Positions 1-6,657 of a stretch of 6,729 bases of DNA are shown here, in pieces. The stretch is taken from contig DHFN01000020.1 in the NCBI GenBank assembly GCA_002402275.1, forward strand, positions 1 through 6,729. The letters are read 5' to 3'. Position 1 is the first letter of the stretch; the number at the start of each line of letters is the position of its first letter. The notes under the pieces are model-generated. The model was not told the origin of the DNA, made no database searches, and saw only the letters and a list, made by a program, of their open reading frames with translations. The translations under genes and the position numbers were made by a program. The stretch is from Anaerolineales bacterium UBA4823. GTDB lineage: Bacteria > Chloroflexota > Anaerolineae > Anaerolineales > UBA4823.

Positions 1-2354
1 TTGGACAATTCAAAAGCCCTATCATTTTGATTTTGATATTTGCAACCCTGGTCTCAGCTTTCGTACAGGATTGGATTGATGCGACGATCATCTTGGGAAT
101 TATATTGGCAAGCGCGATCTTAAGTTTTGTTCAAGAATATAGCGCCAATAATGCTGCTGAAAAATTGCGTGCCCAGGTTCATGCCACAACCCGAGTTGTG
201 AGGGATGGTAAGGAGTTTACAATCCCAAATGAAGAGGTGGTTGTAGGCGATATCGTGTTGCTCTCTGGGGGCAATCTTATTCCAGCTGATGGGCTAGTGG
301 TAAAGGCAAACGATTTTTTTGTCAATGAAGCGGTATTGACCGGCGAAACCTATCCAGTGGAAAAGAAACCCAGCAAAGTGGATGAACATGCACCCTTACA
401 TGAACGGATTAATTGCGTTTTTATGGGAACTAGTGTTCGCTCAGGTAGTGCAAAAGGTATCATCACTGAGACCGGGGTACGAACATATTTTGGGCAAATC
501 GCCAAGAAATTGACATTGCGTGCGCCTGAAACCGAATTTGAACGGGGTGTTCGGCATTTAGGTTATCTGTTGACCGAAGTAATGTTTGTACTTGTAGGGG
601 GTATTTTTGTAATGAATGTCTTCTTTCAAAAACCCGTCTTGGATTCACTCCTATTTTCACTAGCATTGGCTGTCGGTTTAACTCCTCAATTATTACCTGC
701 AATTATTAATATCAATCTCTCCAAAGGCTCTCAAGCGATGGCAAAACAGAATGTGATTGTACGGCGGCTATCCTCGATTGAAAACTTTGGCAGTATGGAC
801 ATTTTATGTACCGATAAAACCGGTACAATCACCGCTGGAGTGATTCGTTTAGATCACGCATTTGACGCTGATGGAAATGAATCAGAGAAAGTGAAACGGG
901 CTGCCTGGTTAAATGCCCATTTTCAAGCCGGGCTGATTAACCCTTTAGATGAAGCAATTCTCTCAACCTTTCAGAATGAGGAGAAAAGCACTCATAAAGT
1001 GGGTGAAATTCCTTACGATTTTATTCGCAAAAGATTAACGGTTGCGGTTGAAGAGAATGGAACGAGAACCATGATCAGTAAAGGCGCATATCAAAAAATA
1101 TTTGAAGTATGCACCCAGATCGAGAGCTATGGAATTGTTCAACCGCTTTCTGAAGAATGGTGTGGAAAATTGGAAGATAATTTTACAAAATGGTCTGAAC
1201 AAGGATTTCGGGTTTTAGGAGTCGCTGAGCGTAATGTTGGAGAACAAATTACTTTTCAACGTCAGGATGAGCATGATATGGTCTTTTTAGGCTTTTTGCT
1301 ATTTTTTGACCCGCCTAAGGAAGGAGTCTCTGAGACAATCAAAAGTTTGAAAAGTTTGGGGGTTCAAATCAAAATTATTACGGGGGACAATCCATTGGTT
1401 GCCCAACATACCGCGCAGGTTATAGGGATCGAAAATCCGTTCATTTTATCAGGGAACGAAATTGATGAACTGGCTGATGCAGCTTTATGGCATAAGGCTG
1501 AGAAAGTGGATATTTTTGCAGATGTTGATCCAAATGAAAAAGAACGCATCATTCTGGCACTCAAGAAAACCGGGCATGTAGTGGGATATCTGGGTGACGG
1601 GATCAATGATGCACCCTCCTTGCATAGTGCTGATGTGGGAATTTCGGTGGCAAACGCAGTAGATGTGGCTAAAGAGTCCGCTGACTTTGTTTTGCTAAAA
1701 AACGATTTAGAGGTGTTGGAGCAGGGAATTCGCGCAGGGCGAAAGACTTTCGCTAACACATTGAAATATGTCTTTATGGCAACCAGTGCAAACTTTGGCA
1801 ATATGTTTAGTGTTGCCGGGGCATCTTTATTCTTACCATTCTTACCCTTATTGCCAACCCAAATTTTGCTAATCAATTTTCTCACTGATTTTCCTGAAAT
1901 GACTATTGCAACGGATAATGTAGATTCGATCTATATTGAGAAACCTCGCCGCTGGAATATCAATTTTATCCGAAGGTTCATGCTAGTATTTGGTTCATTG
2001 AGTTCCATTTTTGACTACCTGACATTTGGGTTTCTGCTTTGGGTGATCAAGGCTCAGGAGCCAACTTTTCAAAGTGGTTGGTTTGTCGAATCGGTGCTAT
2101 CCGCTGGTTTAGTTGTATTTGCACTTCGCACCCGGCTTTCGATTTTCCATAGTCGCCCTAGCCGTTTGATGCTTACAGCGACAGGAATAGTTGGTTTAGT
2201 AACTCTCTTAATTCCCTATACACCGCTGGGGTCCCTTTTTAATTTCAAACCTCTAGCTCCGGTTACATTATTGGGTATTTTGGTGATTATTCTGTTGTAT
2301 TTTACAACAGCAGAGATAACCAAGCGTTGGTTTTTCCGTCATAATGAGCCTTAA
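1..2354 (+). CDS. Magnesium-transporting P-type ATPase (MgtA/MgtB-like, P3B), 5'-truncated by window edge
   Basis: This is an integral inner-membrane pump that uses ATP and an aspartyl-phosphate intermediate to move a divalent cation, most likely importing Mg2+. The frame is open from the first complete codon (nt 3, counted here as residue 1), so the gene starts upstream; 783 residues are visible against about 900 in enterobacterial MgtA. The TTG at 27 is internal to the first membrane helix and is not a credible start. In order I see: M1-M2 (about 5-45), the actuator domain with TGE at 113-115, M3-M4 with PQLLP at 228-232, the phosphorylation motif DKTGT with Asp271, KGAY in the nucleotide-binding domain, TGDN at 460-463, GDGINDAP at 531-538, then M5-M10. 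Family assignment rests on MgtA-type stretches: NFGSMDILCTDKTGT, WLNAHFQAGL after the phosphorylation site, SSIFDYLTF in M7 and FQSGWFV before M8. The gene converges on the receptor gene, with a hairpin between. M4 and M6 differ from MgtA at likely ion ligands, so the exact cation is less certain than the family. Confidence 0.9.
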   Translation, partial: GQFKSPIILILIFATLVSAFVQDWIDATIILGIILASAILSFVQEYSANNAAEKLRAQVHATTRVVRDGKEFTIPNEEVVVGDIVLLSGGNLIPADGLVVKANDFFVNEAVLTGETYPVEKKPSKVDEHAPLHERINCVFMGTSVRSGSAKGIITETGVRTYFGQIAKKLTLRAPETEFERGVRHLGYLLTEVMFVLVGGIFVMNVFFQKPVLDSLLFSLALAVGLTPQLLPAIININLSKGSQAMAKQNVIVRRLSSIENFGSMDILCTDKTGTITAGVIRLDHAFDADGNESEKVKRAAWLNAHFQAGLINPLDEAILSTFQNEEKSTHKVGEIPYDFIRKRLTVAVEENGTRTMISKGAYQKIFEVCTQIESYGIVQPLSEEWCGKLEDNFTKWSEQGFRVLGVAERNVGEQITFQRQDEHDMVFLGFLLFFDPPKEGVSETIKSLKSLGVQIKIITGDNPLVAQHTAQVIGIENPFILSGNEIDELADAALWHKAEKVDIFADVDPNEKERIILALKKTGHVVGYLGDGINDAPSLHSADVGISVANAVDVAKESADFVLLKNDLEVLEQGIRAGRKTFANTLKYVFMATSANFGNMFSVAGASLFLPFLPLLPTQILLINFLTDFPEMTIATDNVDSIYIEKPRRWNINFIRRFMLVFGSLSSIFDYLTFGFLLWVIKAQEPTFQSGWFVESVLSAGLVVFALRTRLSIFHSRPSRLMLTATGIVGLVTLLIPYTPLGSLFNFKPLAPVTLLGILVIILLYFTTAEITKRWFFRHNEP

Positions 2355-2440
2355 GAAAGGTCAAATTTGTGACTGGGTTTAAATAGGATTGTCTATTCTT
2401 TTAATCAAATGAGCTCTGCATTCAAGCTGCTATTAATGGA

Positions 2441-2473
2441 ACCGGGCTGCCTTCCGGATTTAGGCAGCCCGGT
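2441..2473. terminator. Convergent-gene hairpin, candidate bidirectional terminator
   Basis: ACCGGGCTGCCT (2441-2452) is perfectly complementary to AGGCAGCCCGGT (2462-2473), giving a 12-bp GC-rich stem with a 9-nt loop. It lies 86 bp after the ATPase stop and 50 bp after the receptor stop, so it can serve transcripts from both sides. Neither flank has the T-tract of a classical Rho-independent terminator. It may therefore end transcription weakly, or act mainly as a 3'-end stabiliser. The rest of the 2355-2523 gap shows nothing I can name. Confidence 0.65.
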
Positions 2474-2523
2474 GGTTAACTAATAAATAGGCGCAAGGCA
2501 ATTTTACAGTCTATTCTCAAAAA

Positions 2524-5001
2524 TTAAGCTAAGACTTTAGATGGTTCTTCAAGATTCCGCTGATGGTGGTTTCCACCCGCAAATTCGCTTTGGTCTACTT
2601 TAAATTGATTGACGAGCTCCTGAAGGGTTTGTGCCATTTGGGCTAAGGTCTGGGCTGACGCCATCATTTCCTGGACTTGAGCGCTCATCTCTTCGGCACT
2701 GGCACTGACTTCTTCGATCGCGGCACTATTTTCCTCGCTCACACTCGCTATATTTTCAATTGCTTCGGTTACAGAATTCATATTAGCCGCCATCTCCTCT
2801 GTGGCGGCAGTGTTTTCTTCTACTACGGCGGAGACCGAATCCATAGCTAAAATCAGATCATTCGCAGCATTGTCCATTAATTTAGCCGCTTCTGCGCTGA
2901 GTTCGGCTTGTTGTTTGACAGATTCAGCAGATTTTATGATGGCTGCCAAGGCTTGACCAGATTGGCTTGATTTTGCTGTGCCCGATTCAACTTCGTTTAA
3001 GGTATCATTCATTGCCTTGATGGCTTCTGTGACAGAATTCCGAATGCTTTTCACTAACTCAGCGATTTCTTTAGTGGCATGGCTTGACCGTTCTGCCAAT
3101 TTACGAACTTCATCTGCAACCACTGCAAACCCTTTGCCATGTTCTCCGGCTCGAGCAGCTTCGATTGCTGCGTTCAACGCTAACAAGTTCGTTTGACTGG
3201 CGATGTCTTCAATGGTTTCGACGATTGCCCCAATTTGATTGGAACGTTGACCCATATCTTCCACTTTTTGAGCGGATACATTCACTTTGGCTTTGATTTG
3301 TTCCATTCCTTGGATCGTTTCTTCTATGGTTTGTGCTCCAGATTGTGCGACAGAAGTCGATTCCAACGAACCTTTTACCATAGTTTGGGCATTTCGGGCG
3401 ACTTTTTGAACAGTTGTGCTGATCTGGGTGGTTATGGAAGAAGCTTTTGCGACTGCTTGAGCTTGTTCTTGAGCTCCTTGTGCCACCCCATTAATTGCCT
3501 GGGAGGATTGCTCGAGGGTGATGGCTGTGTGATTGATTGATTCAGATTGTTGAGTTGTGCCTTTGGCTACTTGTTGCACCGTTGCAGCAATCTGACTGGT
3601 GGCTTGTCCGGCTTGGGTAGCAACAGCAGCTAATTGCCTAGAAGCTTCATTCAGCTGAGAAGCACTTTTAGCTAAGTTTCCAATTAATTGTTTCAAGCTG
3701 TTGATCATGTAATGGATCGCATTACCCAGGATGTCTTTTTCAGAACGCAATTTTATATCCACTTGCAAGTTACCCTGAGCAACCTCCTGGCTAATAGTGG
3801 ATATTTCATTGTAAGATTGGGTAAGTTCATTAAAGGCTCTACCTACGTCGCCAAATTCGTCCGAGCGCTCAGCAAGTTTATCCAAGCCTTCAATGCTGGT
3901 ATCCCCCTCAGAAAGTTTATTGGCAGCATTCTGAAGCACTTTAATTGGTTGGACGACGATAAATCTGATTGCCCACCAGATTCCGAAGATACCCAGACCG
4001 ATTAGGATGATGCCGATAATTACCATCTGGGTGGTCATCTGGTTTGCGCTGGCAGTAATCGCTTGCATCGGAATCCGTAAATAAACTCCCCATGGAGTTG
4101 TTGCCTTTCCGACAGACATTGGGACAACGACTTTGAGGTTTCCTCCATCCTGGAGCAAGTCCGATTGTCCAGCTTGGATTTTGGAGATAAACTCTTCTGC
4201 CAGGGGTTCGTAATCACTAAATGGTTTTCCAACCAACGCTTTTTGTCCGGTGAGTCCGGCGATCAACCCTTTATTCGATATGATGGCAACCGTACCAGCA
4301 CCGTCAAAAATCTTGGCTTGATCTGCATAATGCGTTTGTAAAAATTGTAATCCTATATCTGCCGTAACTATACCGTAATAAACATCATTAAAAATAATCG
4401 GTGCCGCCAGGGTGGTCATTAGAACATCTACCCCATTAATTGGATATACAAATGGGTCAATGATACATTCTTGCTTGGTATTTTTAGGACAGGTTGCCCA
4501 TTCACTGGTTTCATAATCGGTAAGCGGTTCTACTATTGGATTGCCTAAAGTATCCCAATGCCAGTAGGGCAGAAGCCGCCCAGTTTTGTCATACCCCCCG
4601 GGAGCATTGACATATAAGGCGTCATTTCCATCAAAGGCATTTGGTTCCCAAAGGGTACAAGTGCCAGCGAGATTGCGATTTTCTAGTAAAACTTGGCGAA
4701 CCATATAACTGACTTCACTGCGCTCAAGATGGACAGATGCTTGTGGGTCCTTGACGGTTTCAAGCATGTTTGCCAATGTACGCGTGCTATCCATGACAAC
4801 ATCGATTTCGGCTTTGATTTGATTGGCTAAAGATTCGCCTTGGGATAAAGCTTGTTCTTTAGCGTTGTTAATTGCCATATTACGGGTAGTAATTGTTGCA
4901 TTTGCAACCAGGATTCCACCTGCTATAACTAGAACAATCCCAACCCACATGATCATAGTTGCCTGTATTGACCTGAATTGTTGTAAATTTTTCAGCTTCA
5001 T
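2524..5001 (-). CDS. Methyl-accepting chemotaxis protein with dCache-like periplasmic sensor
   Basis: This 825-residue transmembrane chemoreceptor should control CheA through CheW in response to a small extracellular ligand. TM1 is about 15-33. A periplasmic domain of roughly 290 residues follows (about 36-321), with the layout of double-Cache receptors: NAPGGYDKTGRLLPYW and later a VLMTTLAAPI...GIVTADIGL strand set. TM2 is about 326-345. A HAMP domain follows (about 347-400, with SDEFG near 380-384) and then a second HAMP-like segment (about 405-445, SEKDILG). The signalling domain runs to about 800, with the invariant hairpin tip around QTNLLALNAAIEAARAGE (603-620) followed by HGKGFAVVADEVRKLAERS. 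Methylation-type EEN(T/S)AA motifs occur at 728 and 756. The start is the ATG at 5001, preceded by AAAGGA at six bases; an in-frame TTG at 5046 would add 15 residues but has no such site. The C-terminus has no CheR-binding aromatic pentapeptide. No other che gene is in the window. The ligand cannot be read from sequence. Confidence 0.95.
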   Translation of the reverse strand: MKLKNLQQFRSIQATMIMWVGIVLVIAGGILVANATITTRNMAINNAKEQALSQGESLANQIKAEIDVVMDSTRTLANMLETVKDPQASVHLERSEVSYMVRQVLLENRNLAGTCTLWEPNAFDGNDALYVNAPGGYDKTGRLLPYWHWDTLGNPIVEPLTDYETSEWATCPKNTKQECIIDPFVYPINGVDVLMTTLAAPIIFNDVYYGIVTADIGLQFLQTHYADQAKIFDGAGTVAIISNKGLIAGLTGQKALVGKPFSDYEPLAEEFISKIQAGQSDLLQDGGNLKVVVPMSVGKATTPWGVYLRIPMQAITASANQMTTQMVIIGIILIGLGIFGIWWAIRFIVVQPIKVLQNAANKLSEGDTSIEGLDKLAERSDEFGDVGRAFNELTQSYNEISTISQEVAQGNLQVDIKLRSEKDILGNAIHYMINSLKQLIGNLAKSASQLNEASRQLAAVATQAGQATSQIAATVQQVAKGTTQQSESINHTAITLEQSSQAINGVAQGAQEQAQAVAKASSITTQISTTVQKVARNAQTMVKGSLESTSVAQSGAQTIEETIQGMEQIKAKVNVSAQKVEDMGQRSNQIGAIVETIEDIASQTNLLALNAAIEAARAGEHGKGFAVVADEVRKLAERSSHATKEIAELVKSIRNSVTEAIKAMNDTLNEVESGTAKSSQSGQALAAIIKSAESVKQQAELSAEAAKLMDNAANDLILAMDSVSAVVEENTAATEEMAANMNSVTEAIENIASVSEENSAAIEEVSASAEEMSAQVQEMMASAQTLAQMAQTLQELVNQFKVDQSEFAGGNHHQRNLEEPSKVLA

Positions 5002-5004
5002 TTT

Positions 5005-5013
5005 CTTTCCTTT
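5005..5013 (-). promoter_or_regulatory. Ribosome binding site of the chemoreceptor gene
   Basis: Read on the minus strand this is AAAGGAAAG, with the AAAGGA core (5008-5013) six bases before the ATG at 5001. It decides the start in favour of this ATG over the upstream in-frame TTG at 5046. Confidence 0.75.
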
Positions 5014-5057
5014 ATATGAGTTGGTGGGATTAAATTTAATTTCCAAATCTAATTATC

Positions 5058-5075
5058 GGTTTGAATATTCAACCC
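5058..5075. promoter_or_regulatory. Operator-like palindrome in the divergent control region
   Basis: TTGAATATTCAA at 5061-5072 is a perfect 12-bp palindrome. One mismatched pair out, it extends to GG...CC (5058-5059 with 5074-5075), making an 18-bp imperfect dyad. Its right half coincides with the candidate -10 of the chemoreceptor promoter, where a bound repressor would block that promoter. I do not recognise it as the site of a specific regulator family. Palindromes of this length do occur by chance in AT-rich DNA, so this is a candidate only. Confidence 0.4.
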
Positions 5076-5095
5076 TGCAGTAAAAAAGGTGTAAA
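5067..5095 (-). promoter_or_regulatory. Candidate sigma-70-type promoter of the chemoreceptor gene
   Basis: On the minus strand TTTACA (5095-5090; five of six bases match TTGACA) is separated by exactly 17 bp from TTGAAT (5072-5067; four of six match TATAAT). Transcription would begin near 5060, giving a leader of about 60 nt. Both hexamers lie inside inverted repeats, which would make the promoter easy to regulate. It was found by eye; the -10 is mediocre. Confidence 0.35.
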
Positions 5096-5106
5096 ATAAC
5101 TTTACA
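5090..5106. promoter_or_regulatory. TGTAAA-N5-TTTACA inverted repeat (TyrR-box-like half-sites)
   Basis: TGTAAA (5090-5095) and TTTACA (5101-5106) are perfect inverted 6-bp arms around ATAAC. The TyrR consensus of gamma-proteobacteria is TGTAAA-N6-TTTACA, so the half-sites are identical but the spacer is one base short. The match is notable because tyrosine phenol-lyase genes of enterobacteria are TyrR-controlled and this repeat sits 109 bp upstream of a lyase of that family. No TyrR gene is visible, and another regulator, or chance, could explain the repeat. The left arm doubles as the -35 of the candidate receptor promoter. On the plus strand TAAAAT (5092-5097) could be a -10, though I see no good -35 for it. 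Confidence 0.4.
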
Positions 5107-5186
5107 AAAATGATATGGAAGGGAGGAAAGCAGCGTTTATTTTTAATTATTGGAGATGGGTTTTTCGATATAGAATTTAATTTTCA

Positions 5187-5192
5187 TATACT
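5187..5192 (+). promoter_or_regulatory. Candidate -10 element of the lyase gene
   Basis: TATACT matches TATAAT at five of six positions and would start transcription near 5199, just before the ribosome binding site. There is no convincing -35 at 16-18 bp upstream, so a promoter here would probably depend on an activator. The inverted repeats lie roughly 90-140 bp upstream of that start, a usual range for activator sites. Weak evidence. Confidence 0.2.
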
Positions 5193-5200
5193 TTTCGAGT

Positions 5201-5208
5201 AGAAGGAG
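5201..5208 (+). promoter_or_regulatory. Ribosome binding site of the lyase gene
   Basis: AGAAGGAG is a strong Shine-Dalgarno sequence six bases before the ATG at 5215. An in-frame TAG at 5200-5202, overlapping its first bases, rules out any longer reading of the lyase from upstream. Confidence 0.85.
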
Positions 5209-5214
5209 AAAAAA

Positions 5215-6600
5215 ATGGATTTTCTTTCAAATGTTGAACCTTATCGAATCAAAGTAGTCGAGCCACTTAAAATTACCACTCATGAAGAACGACAACAGGT
5301 TTTGAAAAAGGCACATTACAATATTTTCAAGATACCGGCTGAAGAGGTTTTCGTGGATTTGCTCACCGATAGCGGTACTTCAGCAATGAGCCAATATCAA
5401 TGGGCAGGTATCATGACTGGCGATGAATCCTATGCCGGTTGTCGGAACTGGTTTCATTTGGAAGAAGTGATTCGGGATATTACCGGTTATCCTTACATCT
5501 TGCCCACCCATCAAGGGAGACCAGCGGAGAATATCCTAATGGCAATCCATTTGAAACCAGGTATCTCTGCACTGGGAAATATGTTTTTTGATACGACAGA
5601 AGCGCATGTTCTCAATAAGGGAGGATTACCAATTGATCTTGTGATCGAGGAGGGCTTGCAAACCGATCAGGACCATCCTTTTAAAGGGAATGTGGATATT
5701 GACAAACTGGAACAAACCATCAAACGGCTTGGCAGAGAAAAAATTGGGATAATCCATGTGACGGTTACGTGCAACAATAATGGCGGTCAACCAGTATCCA
5801 TGGCTAATCTACGGGCAGTTCGAGAAGTGGCAGATCGCTATGGTTTACCATTTTATCTTGATGCAGCCAGATTTGCGGAAAATGCCTATTTTATTCAACA
5901 GCGCGAAGCTGGCTATGCCTCGAAGTCTATTAAAGAAATCGCTCAGGAAATGTTCTCCTTAGCGGATGGCTGCACCATGAGCTCGAAGAAGGATGGGTTG
6001 GTAAATATTGGCGGGTTTTTAGCCCTGAAGGATGAGCAAAAATATCGGCAAGCCCAGCAATTCTTAATTGCGTTGGAAGGATTTATTACTTATGGCGGGA
6101 TGGCAGGACGTGACCTAGAAGCTCTATCAATTGGATTACGAGAAGTATTAGATCAGGCTTATATGACCAACCGGGTCCGTCAGGTACGGATTTTTGGAGA
6201 ACAACTCCTTCAAGCAGGAGTGCCGGCTCTTCAACCGATTGGGGGACATTGTGTGATGCTGGATATGAAAAGGTTTTCGCCTCATATCCCGCAAGAACAT
6301 TTCCCAGCCGAGGCATTGGCAGCTCAACTCTACCTGGATTCGGGAACCCGTGCGTGCGGATTAGGGCAGCTGGCATTTGGCTCCGAAGATGCCCAAACAG
6401 GGCAGGTACACTACTCTCCCTTAGAAGTAGTGCGTTTGGCAGTTCCCCGGCGGGTTTACACCGATAATCATTTAAAACTGGTGGCTGATAGTGTGATCCG
6501 AATTTATGAGGAGAGGAACAAACTCCATGGAATGCAAATCGTTTGGGCGCCTCCTGTCCTTCGGCATTTCACTGCCGATTTAGCGCCGCTCCAAGAGTAA
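5215..6600 (+). CDS. PLP-dependent beta-eliminating lyase, tryptophanase/tyrosine phenol-lyase family (tryptophanase-type active site)
   Basis: This is a cytosolic PLP enzyme of 461 residues (E. coli TnaA has 471, Citrobacter Tpl 456), so it is complete. Family members split tryptophan or tyrosine into pyruvate, ammonia and indole or phenol, and normally form tetramers. Visible landmarks are DLLTDSGT (48-55), Tyr73 in GDESYAG, the cofactor-binding THQGR (98-102), Asn187, GGQPVSMAN (190-198), Asp216 and Arg219 in LDAARFAEN, the Schiff-base Lys259 in MSSKKD, and Arg407 in the VRLAVPRR stretch for the substrate carboxylate. By overall likeness (WAGIMTGDESYAG, MAGRDLEALSIGLRE, KKDGLVNIGGF) it is nearer Tpl. 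However, positions that set specificity are not Tpl-like: Asp126 for Tpl Thr124, Phe290 for Met288, Cys381 for Met379, Leu383 for Arg381 and His451 for Phe448. Asp and His there are the tryptophanase residues. I therefore favour tryptophanase or a related aromatic-amino-acid lyase. The gene is divergent from the chemoreceptor and apparently monocistronic; no permease gene follows within the window. Confidence 0.9.
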   Translation: MDFLSNVEPYRIKVVEPLKITTHEERQQVLKKAHYNIFKIPAEEVFVDLLTDSGTSAMSQYQWAGIMTGDESYAGCRNWFHLEEVIRDITGYPYILPTHQGRPAENILMAIHLKPGISALGNMFFDTTEAHVLNKGGLPIDLVIEEGLQTDQDHPFKGNVDIDKLEQTIKRLGREKIGIIHVTVTCNNNGGQPVSMANLRAVREVADRYGLPFYLDAARFAENAYFIQQREAGYASKSIKEIAQEMFSLADGCTMSSKKDGLVNIGGFLALKDEQKYRQAQQFLIALEGFITYGGMAGRDLEALSIGLREVLDQAYMTNRVRQVRIFGEQLLQAGVPALQPIGGHCVMLDMKRFSPHIPQEHFPAEALAAQLYLDSGTRACGLGQLAFGSEDAQTGQVHYSPLEVVRLAVPRRVYTDNHLKLVADSVIRIYEERNKLHGMQIVWAPPVLRHFTADLAPLQE

Positions 6601-6657
6601 TGAGATCATATTTCCGTTCCATTGTTTAAATTAAGATTAATTCTTTAAGTAAGTAGA

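Noticed and set aside
27..29. TTG as the true start of the ATPase
   Set aside because: The frame stays open to the window edge and the codons before it (GQFKSPI) continue the typical pre-M1 and M1 sequence of the family. The gene is simply cut by the window.
1364..1885. 173-codon open frame on the minus strand inside the ATPase gene
   Set aside because: It lies antisense to the conserved TGDN-to-M6 part of the ATPase. Its translation is Ser/Lys-rich with no recognisable domain and no ribosome site; it is a shadow of the real gene.
2391..2517. GTCTATTCT direct repeat (2391-2399 and 2509-2517) flanking the hairpin, as a possible insertion-site duplication
   Set aside because: Nine bases is short, no transposase or terminal inverted repeats lie between, and the enclosed 109 bp contains only the terminator hairpin; most likely chance.
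5002..5046. TTG-initiated N-terminal extension (15 residues) of the chemoreceptor
   Set aside because: The ATG at 5001 has a good Shine-Dalgarno and begins a normal receptor N-terminus (short basic stretch, then TM1). The extension would lie in the leader and has no ribosome site of its own.
4823..5083. 86-codon plus-strand frame across the receptor start
   Set aside because: It is antisense to TM1 and the receptor leader, and its hydrophobicity mirrors TM1 codons on the other strand; no ribosome site or family resemblance.
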